A stretch of DNA of 22,095 nucleotides, from the NCBI GenBank assembly GCA_003170875.1, contig PMYJ01000186.1, forward strand, positions 1-22,095, given 5' to 3'. The notes under the pieces are model-generated. The model saw only the letters and a list, made by a program, of their open reading frames with translations, did no database searches and was not told the DNA's origin. The position numbers were made by a program, and so were the translations under genes. The stretch comes from Candidatus Dormiibacterota bacterium. GTDB taxonomy: Bacteria; Chloroflexota; Dormibacteria; Aeolococcales; Aeolococcaceae. Shown piece by piece: positions 1 to 5,958 of this stretch (position 1 is its first letter; each line of letters starts with the position of its first letter).

Positions 1-60
1 GCCGGCGTGGACGGGCCGGCCCAGGCGCCGGCTGAGTATCTCTTCGACCAGTGTTCCCAT
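1..60 (-). CDS. Aconitase-family large subunit (homoaconitase/isopropylmalate dehydratase), 5' end only
   Basis: Only the first 20 codons lie in the window; the gene continues past position 1. The ATG at 60 opens a peptide beginning MGTLVEEILSRRLGRP. This resembles the N-terminus of LeuC/HacA/LysT proteins, which typically start with a TLxEKILxRxAGR segment. An AGGAG sits at 79-75, 14 nt before the ATG, slightly long for a Shine-Dalgarno. The stop of the homocitrate synthase gene is 28 nt upstream on the same strand, so this is probably the third enzyme gene of the operon. In the AAA pathway the product would isomerise homocitrate to homoisocitrate. With a LeuB-like neighbour, 3-isopropylmalate dehydratase is the alternative. 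The call rests on a short N-terminal match plus context. Confidence 0.6.
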   Translation of the reverse strand, partial: MGTLVEEILSRRLGRPVHAG

Positions 61-88
61 CTCGGTTTGGATTCTCCTGATGTGTGGG

Positions 89-1222
89 CTAGGCGGCGGG
101 GTTGGGCCAGCTGAGCAGGAGGTCGTCCACCTGCTCGTCGGCGAGAGTTGCGGAGTCGGCGAGCCGCTTGATCTCGGCGGTGGCCGCCACGATCTGCTCC
201 TCGTCGAGGACGAGCCCGAGGCTCGCGGCGCGGTCGCGGATGGCGTTGCGGCCGACCAGCCGGTGGCCGATGAGTATCTGCCGATCCAGGCCATAACGCT
301 CGGGCCGGAGCACCTCGTAGCTGCGCGGGTCGCGGAGCACCGCGTTGCTGTGCATCCCCGCCTTGTGGGTGAAGGCGAAGGCACCGGTGATGGGGGCGTT
401 GAAGGGCACCCCGATGCCGAGGATGCGGGCGACCAGGGCGTCGAGCTGGGGGAGGAGGTCGAGGCGGTAGGGCTCGACCCGCTCCGGGGAGACGGTTCCG
501 ATCCGGGCGATGAGCCCGGAGAGGGAGGCGATCCCGTTGCGTTCGCCGATGCCGAGCACGGTGGTGTCGATGTGGGTGGCCCCGGCCTCCAGGGCGGCCA
601 GGGCGTTGGCCACCGCGCAGCCGGTGTCGTTGTGGCCGTGGAACTCGATGTCGCAGCCGACGGCGGCCCGCACCGCCACCACCATCTCCTCGACCTCACG
701 CGGGGTGGCGATGCCGACCGTGTCGGCGATGCCGACCCGGTGGGGTCCGCAGGCGTCGACGGCCCGGTACACCGCCAGGATCTCCTCGAGGTCGCTGCGG
801 AAGGCGTCCTCGCAGCTGAAGCGGATCTCGCGGCCGGCGCTGCGGACATGGCTGATGACCCCGCAGGCGATGTCGATCACCTCGTCGAGGGAGCGGCGGT
901 GGCTCGCCCGTCGGAGCACGTCGGAGGTGGCGAAGAGGACGTTGACGCCGTCCGCGCCGGCGGCCAGCGCCCGGTCCACATCCTCGATGGAGCAGCGGGT
1001 GTGGGTGAGCACCCGGGCCCGGGGGCGGGCGGCGACCACGGCCCTCAGGTCGGCCTCCGACTGGGGCGAGGCCGCCGGGGAGGTCATCTCGATGTAGTCG
1101 ACGCCGAACTCGTCGAGGGCGGCGACGATCTCCAGCTTCTGGTCGGTGGTGAAATCGGCCCCGGCGAACTGCTCGCCCTCGCGCAGGGTCGAGTCGATGA
1201 TGGCCATGCGCTCGACGGTCAC
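89..1222 (-). CDS. Homocitrate synthase (Thermus/LYS20 type)
   Basis: This 377-residue protein belongs to the DRE-TIM metallolyase family, which condenses acetyl-CoA with a 2-oxoacid. It opens with the DSTLREGEQF loop (residues 10-19; Arg14, Glu15). It has EFHGHNDTGC with metal-ligand His195 and His197, GIGERNGI (225-231), and a late FTHKAGMH motif. The THTRC segment with His74 and the SPAASPQS segment match Thermus-type homocitrate synthases, where the equivalent His contacts the 2-oxoglutarate side chain. LeuA and citramalate synthases look different here. The length matches Thermus homocitrate synthase, and the long C-terminal regulatory domain of LeuA is absent. The GTG start at 1222 overlaps the stop of the upstream dehydrogenase (GTGA), implying translational coupling; an in-frame ATG at 1207 is the alternative. 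Likely role: first step of AAA lysine synthesis, in the cytoplasm. Confidence 0.85.
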   Translation of the reverse strand: MTVERMAIIDSTLREGEQFAGADFTTDQKLEIVAALDEFGVDYIEMTSPAASPQSEADLRAVVAARPRARVLTHTRCSIEDVDRALAAGADGVNVLFATSDVLRRASHRRSLDEVIDIACGVISHVRSAGREIRFSCEDAFRSDLEEILAVYRAVDACGPHRVGIADTVGIATPREVEEMVVAVRAAVGCDIEFHGHNDTGCAVANALAALEAGATHIDTTVLGIGERNGIASLSGLIARIGTVSPERVEPYRLDLLPQLDALVARILGIGVPFNAPITGAFAFTHKAGMHSNAVLRDPRSYEVLRPERYGLDRQILIGHRLVGRNAIRDRAASLGLVLDEEQIVAATAEIKRLADSATLADEQVDDLLLSWPNPAA

Positions 1223-2328
1223 TTCCGGGCCTCCAGCGACTCGCGGGCGCTCAGCGCGTCGAGGACCGCGGCGGTCATCTCGCCGGTCGAGCTGGTACCG
1301 CCCAGGTCGGGGGTGCGTGCTCCGGCGTCGAGGGCCGCGTCCACCGCGGCGCGGATCTCCGCGGCGACCTCGGGGAGGCGGAGCGAGTGCTCGAAGAGGA
1401 GGGCGACGCTCAGGATCGAGCCCACCGGGTTGGCGATGCCGCGCCCGGCGATGTCCGGCGCGGTACCGTGGATCGGCTCGTAGAGGGCGGGGCCGCCGTC
1501 GGGATTGAGACTGGCCGACGCCATCAGGCCGAGCGACCCGCTGATCGCCGCCGCCTCGTCGCTCAGGATGTCGCCAAAGAGGTTCTCGGCGACCACCACG
1601 TCCAACGCCGACGGCTGCTGGAGCATGCGCAGCGCGAAGCTGTCGATGAGCTGGTGATCGAGGGCGACGTCCGGGTTGTCCGCGGCCAGCTCGGAGGTGA
1701 CGTCGCGCCAGAGCCGCCCGCTCACCAGGGCATTCGCCTTGTCCACCGAGGTGAGGTGGCGGCTCCGGCCGCGGGCCAGTTCAAACGCGAAGCCGACGAC
1801 GCGGGCGATCTGCTGGCGGCTGTAGGTGATGGTGTCGTGGGCGCGCTCCGAGTCACCCTCGCCGCTCCGACCGTGAGCGCCGTAGTAGGCGCCGGCGGAC
1901 AGCTCGCGGACCACGATGAAGTCGGTGCCGCGGGTGACTTCGGGCCGCAGTGGGCCGCAGCCGGAGAGGGCGGGGAAGGCGCGGACCGGGCGGAGATTGA
2001 TGCTGAGGCCCAGCCGCTGGCGCAGCCCATGGATGGCTGCTCCCGGCCTCGCGTCGCCGCGCAGGTGGTCCCAGCGCGGGGCACCGGCGGCGCCGAAGAG
2101 GACGGCGTCGGCTTCGCGGCAGAGCTGCAGTGTCGCCTCGGGGAGGGGGCGTCCCTCGGCCTCGATGGCGGCTCCGGCGATCGGCCGCTCGGTGAGTTCC
2201 AGGGGGAGCTGGTGGGCGGCGGCGGCGCTTTCGAGGACGCTCACCGCGCTGGCGATGACCTCCGGGCCGATGCCGTCGCCGGGAAGGACGACGACACGGA
2301 TCGGGTGCGATTGCGACTGGATGCTCAT
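1219..2328 (-). CDS. Isopropylmalate/homoisocitrate dehydrogenase family protein (LeuB-like)
   Basis: This 369-residue beta-decarboxylating dehydrogenase has PGDGIGPEV (residues 16-24) and VRELSAGAYYG (140-150, catalytic Tyr149). It also has TSVDKAN (193-199, catalytic Lys197), ENLFGDILSDEA with metal-binding Asp253 and Asp257, and the nucleotide-loop region EPIHGTAPDIAG (284-295). VREL and SVDKAN favour 3-isopropylmalate dehydrogenase by sequence. The gene is the first of an operon with homocitrate synthase, so homoisocitrate as the real or an additional substrate is plausible. The start is an ATG at 2328 with GGGAG 5 nt upstream. A 12-bp hairpin and a lysine-rich leader ORF lie between promoter and start. 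Both lysine codons in this gene are AAG. Family assignment is firm; substrate is unresolved. Confidence 0.85.
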   Translation of the reverse strand: MSIQSQSHPIRVVVLPGDGIGPEVIASAVSVLESAAAAHQLPLELTERPIAGAAIEAEGRPLPEATLQLCREADAVLFGAAGAPRWDHLRGDARPGAAIHGLRQRLGLSINLRPVRAFPALSGCGPLRPEVTRGTDFIVVRELSAGAYYGAHGRSGEGDSERAHDTITYSRQQIARVVGFAFELARGRSRHLTSVDKANALVSGRLWRDVTSELAADNPDVALDHQLIDSFALRMLQQPSALDVVVAENLFGDILSDEAAAISGSLGLMASASLNPDGGPALYEPIHGTAPDIAGRGIANPVGSILSVALLFEHSLRLPEVAAEIRAAVDAALDAGARTPDLGGTSSTGEMTAAVLDALSARESLEARK

Positions 2329-2369
2329 GGGACTCCCGCGGACTGCTTCTGAACTGCTCTGGACGAACG

Positions 2370-2402
2370 AAGAGGGCTCCCTCGCTCTGGGGGAGCCCTC
2401 TT
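2370..2402 (-). terminator. Attenuator-like hairpin in the operon leader
   Basis: The arms 2402-2391 and 2381-2370 (AAGAGGGCTCCC and its exact complement) form a perfect 12-bp stem with a 9-nt loop. It lies 41 nt upstream of the dehydrogenase ATG and 34 nt after the leader ORF stop. The stem is followed by TTCG-type sequence rather than a clean U run, as can occur in GC-rich genomes. A second GCTCCC copy on the transcribed strand at 2418-2413 could pair with the 3' arm instead (GGGAGC at 2381-2376). That gives a possible mutually exclusive antiterminator. The hairpin is seen directly; its attenuator role is inferred. Confidence 0.65.
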
Positions 2403-2436
2403 CCGCGGCGGCGGGAGCGCCTCGCGGCGCGCGCCT

Positions 2437-2514
2437 CTACTTCGTACCGGCGGATTTGGCCCCTGCGAGGGCTTTACGTCCGGCGAGCTGTTTCGAGGCG
2501 TGCGCGATCTGCAT
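2437..2514 (-). CDS. Putative lysine-rich leader peptide (25 aa)
   Basis: A short ORF runs from ATG 2514 to TAG 2437 and encodes a peptide starting MQIAHASKQLAGRK. Four of 25 residues are lysine (positions 8, 14, 20, 25), three of them AAA. The two enzymes downstream contain only five lysines in 746 residues, all encoded by AAG. No Shine-Dalgarno is present. The predicted transcription start is only 2-4 nt before the ATG, so the message would be leaderless. The ORF ends 34 nt before a strong hairpin that precedes the LeuB-like gene. The pattern fits a leader peptide whose translation senses charged tRNA-Lys. Lysine leader-peptide attenuation is known for the Thermus homocitrate synthase operon. 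The ORF is too short to prove by composition alone. Confidence 0.6.
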   Translation of the reverse strand: MQIAHASKQLAGRKALAGAKSAGTK

Positions 2515-2523
2515 CGTCGGGCA

Positions 2524-2553
2524 ACTATACGGGTTGACCGGTTGGGGCGTCAA
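2524..2553 (-). promoter_or_regulatory. Sigma70-type promoter of the lysine/leucine-type operon
   Basis: The -35 TTGACG (2553-2548) and -10 TATAGT (2529-2524) are separated by 18 bp, the best promoter I can find in the window. The predicted start falls near 2518-2516, just before the leader ATG at 2514. The -35 overlaps the TGA of the lipoprotein gene. An inverted repeat, GTTGAC/GTCAAC with a 10-nt gap (2533-2554), spans the -35 and the spacer and could be an operator. Confidence 0.6.
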
Positions 2554-3857
2554 CTTGATCTCGGGCCGGGTGATGCCGCAGAGGCGGGGGAGAAGTACTC
2601 GATCAGCGCCTGGGTGCGAAGGGGACTATATGCGGTCACGTAGCCCACGGCCCAGCAGTCGTCGGCATCGACGCAGGTCACGGCGGCCAGTGAGCTGTGG
2701 CCCGAGAACCCGGGAGCGGCGGAGACCTCCCACGTTCCCCCCGCGTACCCCTCGATCAGCGCCTGGAACTCGTACTCGAGGTCCAGGTCGGTGGCGGGGG
2801 AGTACTCCCCCGCGGTCCAGCAGCTTCCGACCCCGGTGCAGGCCACCCCGCTGAGCTCCGCCCGCACGCTGGGGGAGAGCGTTGGGCTGGTGACGATGTC
2901 CCACTCACTGCCCGCGTACTGTTCCACCAAGCCCTGGGTGTCACCGTCAGTCGAGCCGACGGCCCAGCAGTCGATGCTGCTGACGCAGGCGACGGCGGAG
3001 AGAGCGGTGCGCGTGCCGGAGGAGTGAAGGGGACTGGTGACGACGGCCCAGCCGCCCCCCGTGTACTGCTCGACCAAGCCCTGACTGTCGCCGTTGGTGT
3101 CGCTCGAGGTGTAGCCGACAGCCCAGCAGTCGTCGGCGCTCGCGCAGGTCACGCTGGAGAGAGCGTTCCCCGTGCCGGGGGATGGCGTGGGGCTGGCGAC
3201 AATGCTCCAACCGCTGCTCGTGTACTGCTCGACCAGCCCCTGGACCAATCCCTGGTTGACGCCGTTGCCGTAGTCGCTCGTGACCCCGACGGCCCAGCAG
3301 TCGCTGGGGCTGACGCAGGTCACGCTGTCGAGCTGGCTATCGACGGGGCCCGAGGGGGTGGGAGTGGGGACTGCGCTCCAAACGGATCCGGCGTACCGCT
3401 CGATCAAGGCCTGGCCCGCGAAACTGGGGTACTGGGAACCGACAGCCCAACAGTCGCTGGTATCGGCGCAGGTCACGCCGTAGAGGAAGGCGCCGCCAGG
3501 GCCGGGGGTGGGGCTGGTGATGCCAGCGGGGACGATGCTCCACGACTGTCCCGTGTAGTGCTCGATCAAGGCCGTGTTGGCCGAGCCGTCCCATCCGACA
3601 GCCCAGCAGTCATGGACGCCGGGGCAGGCGACGCCGTACAGCGAGAGCCCCCCATCCCCGGAGTTCGCGGCGCCGGAGACGAAGTGCCACGAGAGCGGTG
3701 CGTTCGGCGACGTACCGGCGCTCTGCGGAGCCGCCTGGTTGCCAGCGGGCGTGGCGCTGACAGTGCCGTGCGGGCTCGACGGTGCACAGCCGGAGCTGCC
3801 CACCGCCAGCAGCACCCCGACCGCGGCAAAGAGCAGTCCATTCCTGCGTCTCACCAC
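2550..3857 (-). CDS. Lipoprotein with seven DCWAVG-type repeats, probable beta-propeller
   Basis: This 435-residue exported protein has a basic N-terminus, a hydrophobic stretch (residues 8-20) and a lipobox-like SSGC with Cys24. A Ser/Pro/Ala-rich linker reaches to about residue 55. Seven repeats of about 48-57 residues follow, each built as L-x-x-V-x-C-x5-C-W-x-x-G, then a variable loop, then (A/G)LIEx(Y/F) and, except in the last, G-x-W. The sixth is the most divergent (SCWTAG). Seven Trp- and Gly-rich units suggest a seven-bladed propeller with a Cys pair in each blade, possibly disulfide-bonded outside the cell. Start is GTG 3857 with AGGAGGA at 3870-3864; a GTG at 3854 is equally possible. 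No enzymatic motif is visible. A surface binding role is a guess from architecture. Confidence 0.75.
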   Translation of the reverse strand: MVRRRNGLLFAAVGVLLAVGSSGCAPSSPHGTVSATPAGNQAAPQSAGTSPNAPLSWHFVSGAANSGDGGLSLYGVACPGVHDCWAVGWDGSANTALIEHYTGQSWSIVPAGITSPTPGPGGAFLYGVTCADTSDCWAVGSQYPSFAGQALIERYAGSVWSAVPTPTPSGPVDSQLDSVTCVSPSDCWAVGVTSDYGNGVNQGLVQGLVEQYTSSGWSIVASPTPSPGTGNALSSVTCASADDCWAVGYTSSDTNGDSQGLVEQYTGGGWAVVTSPLHSSGTRTALSAVACVSSIDCWAVGSTDGDTQGLVEQYAGSEWDIVTSPTLSPSVRAELSGVACTGVGSCWTAGEYSPATDLDLEYEFQALIEGYAGGTWEVSAAPGFSGHSSLAAVTCVDADDCWAVGYVTAYSPLRTQALIEYFSPASAASPGPRSS

Positions 3858-3879
3858 CGCCGGTCCTCCTGAAGCCGCC

Positions 3880-3899
3880 CCCCTCGGGCCGCCGAGGGG
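3880..3899 (-). repeat. Perfect 8-bp hairpin upstream of the lipoprotein start
   Basis: CCCCTCGG at 3880-3887 and CCGAGGGG at 3892-3899 form a perfect 8-bp stem with a 4-nt loop, about 10 nt upstream of the AGGAGG of the lipoprotein gene. A smaller GAAGG/CCTTC stem is adjacent (3901-3914). It may be a 5'-UTR structure affecting ribosome access or the terminator of the upstream small gene; no U run follows. The rest of 3858-4031 shows nothing else I can support. Confidence 0.4.
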
Positions 3900-4031
3900 T
3901 GAAGGCGATCCTTCGGCCGGAGGTTACTGGACCAGGGGGTCGGTTGAAGGACGCGAGCGTGGTGCCCCGCTGCCCCGAGGGCGCTACCCGGTCTGCTCGA
4001 TGATCACCGGACCGCTGCCGAGCTGGACGTC

Positions 4032-4196
4032 TCAGCAAGAGCCCAGGGGCGCACCCTCACGGCTGTGTCCTGGCCGGCGTCCCCTGCTGCAGGCGTCGAG
4101 CACGATGCACACGACGAGCGCGATCAGCCACCCGTTCCATGCCGTCAGGCGCGGCTGTCCCTCGATGAACCAGACAACCAGCCAGACGAGACTCAT
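4032..4196 (-). CDS. Small membrane protein (54 aa), function unknown
   Basis: The ORF starts at ATG 4196 with a strong GGGAGG Shine-Dalgarno 10 nt upstream and ends at 4032. The product has a first hydrophobic stretch (residues 3-11, SLVWLVVWF type). A short polar turn (12-18) follows, then a second hydrophobic stretch (22-34, GWLIALVVCIVLD) and a basic, Gly/Pro-rich tail with Cys30, Cys36 and a C-terminal Cys54. This looks like a one- or two-pass membrane microprotein. It lies 175 nt upstream of the lipoprotein gene on the same strand and is divergent from the FAD-domain gene. I do not recognise a family. The ribosome binding site and hydrophobic pattern support a real gene, but it is short. 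Confidence 0.45.
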   Translation of the reverse strand: MSLVWLVVWFIEGQPRLTAWNGWLIALVVCIVLDACSRGRRPGHSREGAPLGSC

Positions 4197-4341
4197 CGCC
4201 GCGTGACCTCCCAATGGGCCCGGATCGTGCTGTCTGCGATGACTCGAGGTTATGCAGTCGAACCTCTTCTCGCCACCCGGCCAACCCACGAGTCTCTTGG
4301 GGGGCCAGCCCTACCGTCGACCTTGTCGAGGGGGGCACGCA

Positions 4342-4347
4342 TACACT
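4342..4347 (+). promoter_or_regulatory. Putative -10 box (TACACT) for the FAD-domain gene
   Basis: TACACT fits TANNNT and ends 8 nt before the GTG at 4356, consistent with a leaderless or near-leaderless transcript. The same hexamer precedes the DUF385 gene at 13451. No convincing -35 is seen. Confidence 0.35.
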
Positions 4348-4355
4348 CACCGCCA

Positions 4356-5000
4356 GTGGACGTGACCCTCCGACGTGCGCTCGTCGAGGCGGTGGGGCCC
4401 GACTCGTTCCTTCACGATGGATCGATCCTGGCGCCCGCCACCGCTGATGGCGTGTCGGACGTGCTGCGGATCGCCGAGGAGCACCAGCTCCACGTGCGGC
4501 TGACAAGTGGCGCGGGCGAGGCCGTGACAGCCCCGAACGGCGGGGCCATCCTCAGCCTCGCCCGCCTCGTGGAACTGAGCGTTGACGCCTCCAACGGGGT
4601 CGCCCGGGCGGAGGCCGGAACCACGCTCACGGCCCTGGCCGCGGCCCTCGCGGACGCCGGCATGGCCGTCCCCGGCCTCGTCTCCGCTCCCGGCTCGGAT
4701 CACGTGGGCGCCCTGATCGCCCGCGGTGGCGTCCCCCGACGAAGCCTGACCGGGATCGAGGCCGTCCTCCCCGGCGGCGACCTCGTCCAGTTCGGCGGAG
4801 CGGTCCTCAAGGACGTCGTCGGATACGACATCGCATCGCTTCTGCTGGGGAGCTCGGGGAGGCTGGGGGCGATCCTGGCCGTCCACCTCCGGCTGGTGCC
4901 GGCTGCGGCAGCGGTCGAGGTCGCCGCACCGGCCGGCCCGCGGGACGTCGGTGAGCTTACCGGCGTCTTCGACCCCGAGGGGATATTGGTCGGAGCCTGA
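4356..5000 (+). CDS. Minimal FAD-binding (PCMH/GlcE-like) protein
   Basis: The product has 214 residues if GTG 4356 is the start. The reading frame stays open back to 4065, but the upstream part lacks family character. The protein matches the FAD_binding_4/PCMH domain of glycolate oxidase subunits: APATADGVSDVLRIA (27-41), SGAG in the pyrophosphate loop (51-54), AEAGTTLTAL (85-94), a PG turn, then LKDVVGYDIASLLLGSSGRLGAI (151-173) and LRLVP. It then ends at FDPEGILVGA (205-214), which resembles the FDPxGILNPG C-terminus of full-length FAD-linked oxidases. The substrate-binding C-terminal domain, normally 100-250 residues, is missing. It may be an internally deleted relict, a GlcE-like subunit needing a partner, or a minimal flavoprotein. 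No glcD or glcF is adjacent. Confidence 0.65.
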   Translation: MDVTLRRALVEAVGPDSFLHDGSILAPATADGVSDVLRIAEEHQLHVRLTSGAGEAVTAPNGGAILSLARLVELSVDASNGVARAEAGTTLTALAAALADAGMAVPGLVSAPGSDHVGALIARGGVPRRSLTGIEAVLPGGDLVQFGGAVLKDVVGYDIASLLLGSSGRLGAILAVHLRLVPAAAAVEVAAPAGPRDVGELTGVFDPEGILVGA

Positions 5001-5004
5001 GGAC

Positions 5005-5021
5005 CGTCGGGGTCCCCGACG
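5005..5021. terminator. Palindrome between convergent genes
   Basis: CGTCGGGG and CCCCGACG flank a single T, giving at least a 6-bp stem with a 5-nt loop. It begins 5 nt after the FAD-domain gene and lies 20 nt beyond the stop of the convergent phosphatase gene. It could act as a bidirectional terminator. No U tract is present. Confidence 0.4.
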
Positions 5022-5041
5022 CGCGGCCCGATCCCGCCTGG

Positions 5042-5719
5042 TCAGACCTGCGAGGAGTCCGCGGCCGGTGTCTCGCCGGCCCGATCGTTCGGCTGCTCCC
5101 CGCCCATCGGGGCGGCGACCTGGGGCGGCACGTAGCTGACCTTGGCGAGCTTCCCGTCCTCGTAGTCGAGGGCGAGGAGGCCCCCCTTGGCGCACTGGAG
5201 ATGGTGGAGGGCCCAGGGCCGGCGGTGCAGGTACCGGATCCATAAGGCCTGGATGGGGTCACCGTGGCTGACGCAGATGCCGGTCCCGTCTCCCACACTC
5301 TCCAGCACCCGCTGGAGCGACCGTTCCACCCTCGCCGCCATCGCGCCGACCTTCTCATCGCGCCGGAGGAGGCCGGGGTAGGCCATGTGCACCCACCAGA
5401 GCGGCCGGCGCCAGGGCACCTGGGCATAGCGAACGCCCTGGAGGTAGAGGCTGAACCGGGCCTCGAGCAGATCGTCGTCCACCACGATCTCAGGGGAGTC
5501 GAGGTGCTGGGCGATGATCGAGGTCGTCTGGCGGGCCCGCTCCAGAGGGCTGGTCCGGATCACGCGGATCGGCTGCCCCGTCAGCCGCTGGCCCAGCGAT
5601 TCGGCCTGGGCGAGGCCCTTCTCGCTCAGCCCGAAGCCGGGCAGGTAGCCGTAGAGGACCCCACGCGGGTTGGCCACGTCGCAGTGGCGGACGAGGTAGA
5701 GCCGGGTCCTCTGCTGCAC
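5042..5719 (-). CDS. Histidine phosphatase superfamily protein (phosphoglycerate mutase-like)
   Basis: This 225-residue cytoplasmic protein belongs to the branch-1 histidine phosphatases. It has LVRHCDVANPRG with nucleophilic His12 in a variant RHC box (the family norm is RHG). It also has SPLERARQT with Arg61, a probable acid Glu86 in LLEARF, and SHGDPIQ with the second catalytic His152. The C-terminal 30 residues are Pro/Gly/Ala-rich and probably disordered. The substrate cannot be read from sequence; the family includes cobalamin-pathway phosphatases, sugar phosphatases and mutases. Start is GTG 5719 without a Shine-Dalgarno but with a TAGCAT box 6 nt before it, suggesting a leaderless message. 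It is convergent with the FAD-domain gene and divergent from the pilus genes. Confidence 0.8.
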   Translation of the reverse strand: MQQRTRLYLVRHCDVANPRGVLYGYLPGFGLSEKGLAQAESLGQRLTGQPIRVIRTSPLERARQTTSIIAQHLDSPEIVVDDDLLEARFSLYLQGVRYAQVPWRRPLWWVHMAYPGLLRRDEKVGAMAARVERSLQRVLESVGDGTGICVSHGDPIQALWIRYLHRRPWALHHLQCAKGGLLALDYEDGKLAKVSYVPPQVAAPMGGEQPNDRAGETPAADSSQV

Positions 5720-5725
5720 CGCCCG

Positions 5726-5731
5726 ATGCTA
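5726..5731 (-). promoter_or_regulatory. Putative -10 box (TAGCAT) of a leaderless phosphatase transcript
   Basis: TAGCAT fits TANNNT and is followed by exactly 6 nt and then the GTG start at 5719. No Shine-Dalgarno is present. This arrangement recurs at 9601, 13451 and 9518 in the window. Confidence 0.45.
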
Positions 5732-5958
5732 ACAGCGGGCGCCGAGCCTCCCGGCCCCGCGCAGGTAACCACACGCCCGTCACCCGGTCCCCGAGATGCC
5801 GCAGGGCGTTCACAGTTCGATGACGCGCTCGTTCCTCCGCCTTGACGGCCCGGCACGATCTGCGGAGCGGATCCACAAGGACCGCCAAAGCCCATCGGGT
5901 CTCCCGCGTGGCTCGGAGCCCGAACGGGCAGCCATCGCGGAGTCACAGGTAGGAAACA
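5732..5958. other. Divergent intergenic region, phosphatase/cpaB
   Basis: This stretch must hold the promoter for the Tad genes. A TTGACG is present at 5843-5848 but no good -10 lies 16-18 bp downstream. An imperfect dyad, GCCCG-AAC-CGGGC, lies near 5919-5931. The AGGAAA before the cpaB GTG (5951-5956) is a plausible ribosome binding site. Nothing else is supported. Confidence 0.3.

Noticed and set aside
80..1483. 467-codon plus-strand frame opposite homocitrate synthase
   Set aside because: It is a GC-skew artefact; the minus-strand frame carries conserved catalytic motifs.
2405..2520. T-box riboswitch in the leader of the LeuB-like gene
   Set aside because: I could not find the conserved T-box antiterminator bulge sequence; the leader ORF plus hairpin explains the region better.
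2620..3760. Tandem DNA repeats in the lipoprotein gene as a mobile or CRISPR-like array
   Set aside because: The roughly 150-bp periodicity is explained by protein repeats in frame; spacers and repeats are not of CRISPR type.
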